From Tatumella terrea (GTDB lineage Bacteria > Pseudomonadota > Gammaproteobacteria > Enterobacterales > Enterobacteriaceae): a stretch of 64,000 bases of DNA. Of this stretch, positions 62,695-64,000 are shown piece by piece. The notes under the pieces are model-generated. The model was not told the origin of the DNA and searched no databases. It saw only the letters and a program-made list of their open reading frames with translations. The stretch's first letter is position 1. Each line of letters opens with the position of its first letter. A program made the position numbers and the translations under genes. The DNA lies in assembly GCF_039523755.1 (NCBI RefSeq), contig NZ_BAAAFX010000006.1, forward strand, positions 248,001-312,000, written 5' to 3'.

Positions 62695-63624
62695 GCGCGC
62701 ATCCGCCTGCGGATCCAGCCACAGCCAGAGCCGTGGGATGAGTAACGTCATCGCACGGGCTGCAGGTTTGTGACGGTGAGTGATGCTGTTCTGATCATAA
62801 TCATTCAGTTCACCGGTCACGGGGATGCGCCGCGATTCACTGCAAAACAATAACGGTGTCGGGCAGGGCAGTTGTCGCTGTTTACGGCTGCCTTCCTCGC
62901 GCAACCGGGCAATGGGCTGAACTTTCACCGGACGTTTGATCTTCAGGGGAGCATCTGCCGGCAACGATAACAAAGTTTCCAGTTCCTGTGAGACTTTTTC
63001 GGCCCACTGTTCCCGCGTCCACGGCGCACGTGCCCGTCCGGCCTTCAGGCTTTTTTCCAGTTGCTGACAGATATCATCCCGGGTCACTTTTTTAATAATA
63101 TGCTTATTTGCCCAGCCAAAATGGACCGAAGCCGGGGCCGGTTCCAGAGTGACAGAACGATAGGCATTCAGGGTAATCAGCCCCGGAAAATGCTGGTGGA
63201 CAAACGGGAAACGGGCCTCGGAGGGCAGACCGGAATCGCGGGTGATCAGTCTTTCCAGGTGTTGTTTCAGCCGGTTTATTTCGCCGGTCTGGTCCTGTAA
63301 AGCGCTGAGGCAGGCTTTATCTGCCTGGAAAAAAAGCGCACCGGGCAGCCTGACCGCAGAGCGGGTACTCAGGCTTTCGGACTGCTGTTGCATAAACAGT
63401 AATTTCAGATGTTCCAGCGCCAGCCGTCGTGCGGTAGTACCGCTATAGGGATGAACCGGAATCGTATCCAGAGGGCGTTGTTCATCACCTTTTTTCACCC
63501 CCGGCAGGGTGAAAACACGAGCGGCCAGCAAGGGCAGGGCTTCCAGCACGGCGGTCAGTTCGCCCAGCCGCTGCTCCATTTCATCAATACACTGTCGCAT
63601 TTCAGAGACCAGGGTATAGCGCAT
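62686..63624 (-). CDS. tus: DNA replication terminus site-binding protein Tus
   Basis: Tus binds Ter sites and blocks replication forks arriving from one side. 312 aa (E. coli 309). Conserved segments include VRLPGALFFQ, LPGLITLNAYRSVTL, FGWANKHIIKK, APWTREQWAEK and KIKRPVKVQPIAR, and the C-terminal region keeps HRHKPAARAMTLLIPRLWLW. The Ter site 26 bases upstream implies autorepression, as for E. coli TerB-tus. Confidence 0.95.
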   Translation of the reverse strand: MRYTLVSEMRQCIDEMEQRLGELTAVLEALPLLAARVFTLPGVKKGDEQRPLDTIPVHPYSGTTARRLALEHLKLLFMQQQSESLSTRSAVRLPGALFFQADKACLSALQDQTGEINRLKQHLERLITRDSGLPSEARFPFVHQHFPGLITLNAYRSVTLEPAPASVHFGWANKHIIKKVTRDDICQQLEKSLKAGRARAPWTREQWAEKVSQELETLLSLPADAPLKIKRPVKVQPIARLREEGSRKQRQLPCPTPLLFCSESRRIPVTGELNDYDQNSITHRHKPAARAMTLLIPRLWLWLDPQADARSV

Positions 63625-63650
63625 CAGACACTCCTCCGTTTAACTGTTTG

Positions 63651-63670
63651 TTTAGTTACAACATACTATT
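63651..63670 (-). other. Replication termination site (Ter, TerB-like)
   Basis: The minus strand reads AATAGTATGTTGTAACTAAA, matching E. coli TerB (AATTAGTATGTTGTAACTAAA) with the invariant GTTGTAACTA core and the G that forms the GC(6) lock. With that end at higher coordinate, forks travelling from right to left should be blocked and those from left to right released. It overlaps the tus promoter region. Confidence 0.92.
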
Positions 63671-63816
63671 GTCGGTGCCGATACAGAGAAATGCAAGTCT
63701 GTGCGGTTTTCGTGGTCAGTCAGGCCATCGCGGCCTCTGAGGGCGATGACGGATACCCCCCGCGGAATATTCCCTTTATACTGCGGCCGGAGAATTGGCC
63801 GGGACGGGGAGAGAGA

Positions 63817-64000
63817 ATGAACAAAGCAGTCATGTGTTTCGATGTGGGCGGAAGTTTTATTAAGAGTGCGGTGTATCACGGAGATAACACCTTAACAGAA
63901 ACCGGTAAGGTGACGATGCCGGCCGATGACTGGCCAGCGTTCTGCCGGGCACTGCAGCAGTTACTGAATGCCGCCGCACCGTACCTGACAGAGGATTCAC
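63817..64000 (+). CDS. ROK-family sugar kinase (partial, cut by window edge)
   Basis: The first 61 codons are visible. It begins MNKAVMCFDVGGSFIKSAVY, the phosphate-1 ATP-binding motif (DxGG[ST]) of ROK kinases. GGGGAGAGAG is the ribosome site. The hexokinase-like fold and full substrate motif lie beyond the window. Substrate cannot be assigned. Confidence 0.8.
   Translation, partial: MNKAVMCFDVGGSFIKSAVYHGDNTLTETGKVTMPADDWPAFCRALQQLLNAAAPYLTEDS

Overview
The window is a stretch of enterobacterial core chromosome. Most proteins are collinear with their Escherichia coli counterparts, often to the same length (ThrS 642 aa, PheS 327, PheT 795, PykF 470, PurR 341, RsxA 193). Gene order follows the E. 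coli segment from thrS to tus, with many genes missing. That points to Enterobacterales, most likely Erwiniaceae (Pantoea/Erwinia/Tatumella-like). I cannot settle the genus from sequence alone. A Tus gene with a Ter site near the right end places the window in the replication-terminus half of the chromosome.

Layout. 1-7.2 kb: translation operon thrS-infC (ATT start)-rpmI-rplT-pheM-pheST-ihfA, with the pheM leader peptide and attenuator intact. 7.4-15.3 kb: nlpC, selO, aroH, the small RNA rprA with its RcsB box, ydiK and ydiJ. 15.35-17.26 kb: an unrecognised 133-aa gene behind a near-perfect Fur box, then about 1.4 kb without genes that holds eight tandem ~120-bp repeats. In E. coli this slot carries menI-ydiH-sufABCDSE-ldtE. 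17.27-19.2 kb: lpp and pykF. 19.7-25.3 kb: a trehalose operon treR-treB-treC plus a LamB-type porin. 25.5-25.7 kb: three tRNA-Val(GAC) genes behind one strong stable-RNA promoter. 25.9-37.8 kb: mdtK, ribE, cfa, punC/punR, purR, ynhF, mepH, grxD, rnt, gloA, nemA, ydhL. 37.7-48.5 kb: ydhKJI/slyA, slyB, anmK, pdxH, tyrS, pdxY and a divergent SDR/LysR pair. 48.5-48.7 kb: a second, unrelated-looking 82-bp repeat. 49.0-58.8 kb: dtpA, nth, the electron-transport operon rsxABCDGE, and add. 59-64 kb: an unrecognised 82-aa gene, ydgA, fumC, tus with Ter, and the start of a ROK-family kinase.

Functional themes are translation factors, envelope and lipoprotein genes (nlpC, lpp, mepH, slyB), trehalose uptake and catabolism, vitamin B6 and riboflavin enzymes, and purine and adenosine handling (purR, punRC, add). 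A redox block (rsx, nth, grxD, nemA, gloA) is also present. Compared with E. coli, several genes are absent from their usual positions: btuCED, suf, ldtE, sodB, sodC, lhr, nemR, mliC, gstA and fumA. The window cannot show whether they lie elsewhere in the genome.

The most unusual material is the repeat array beside the Fur-controlled orphan gene at the vacated suf locus, and the second repeat at 48.5 kb. Next come the exact 41-residue repeat expansion at the RsxC C-terminus and the porin added to the tre operon. All E. coli comparisons come from memory of the reference genes, not from a search.
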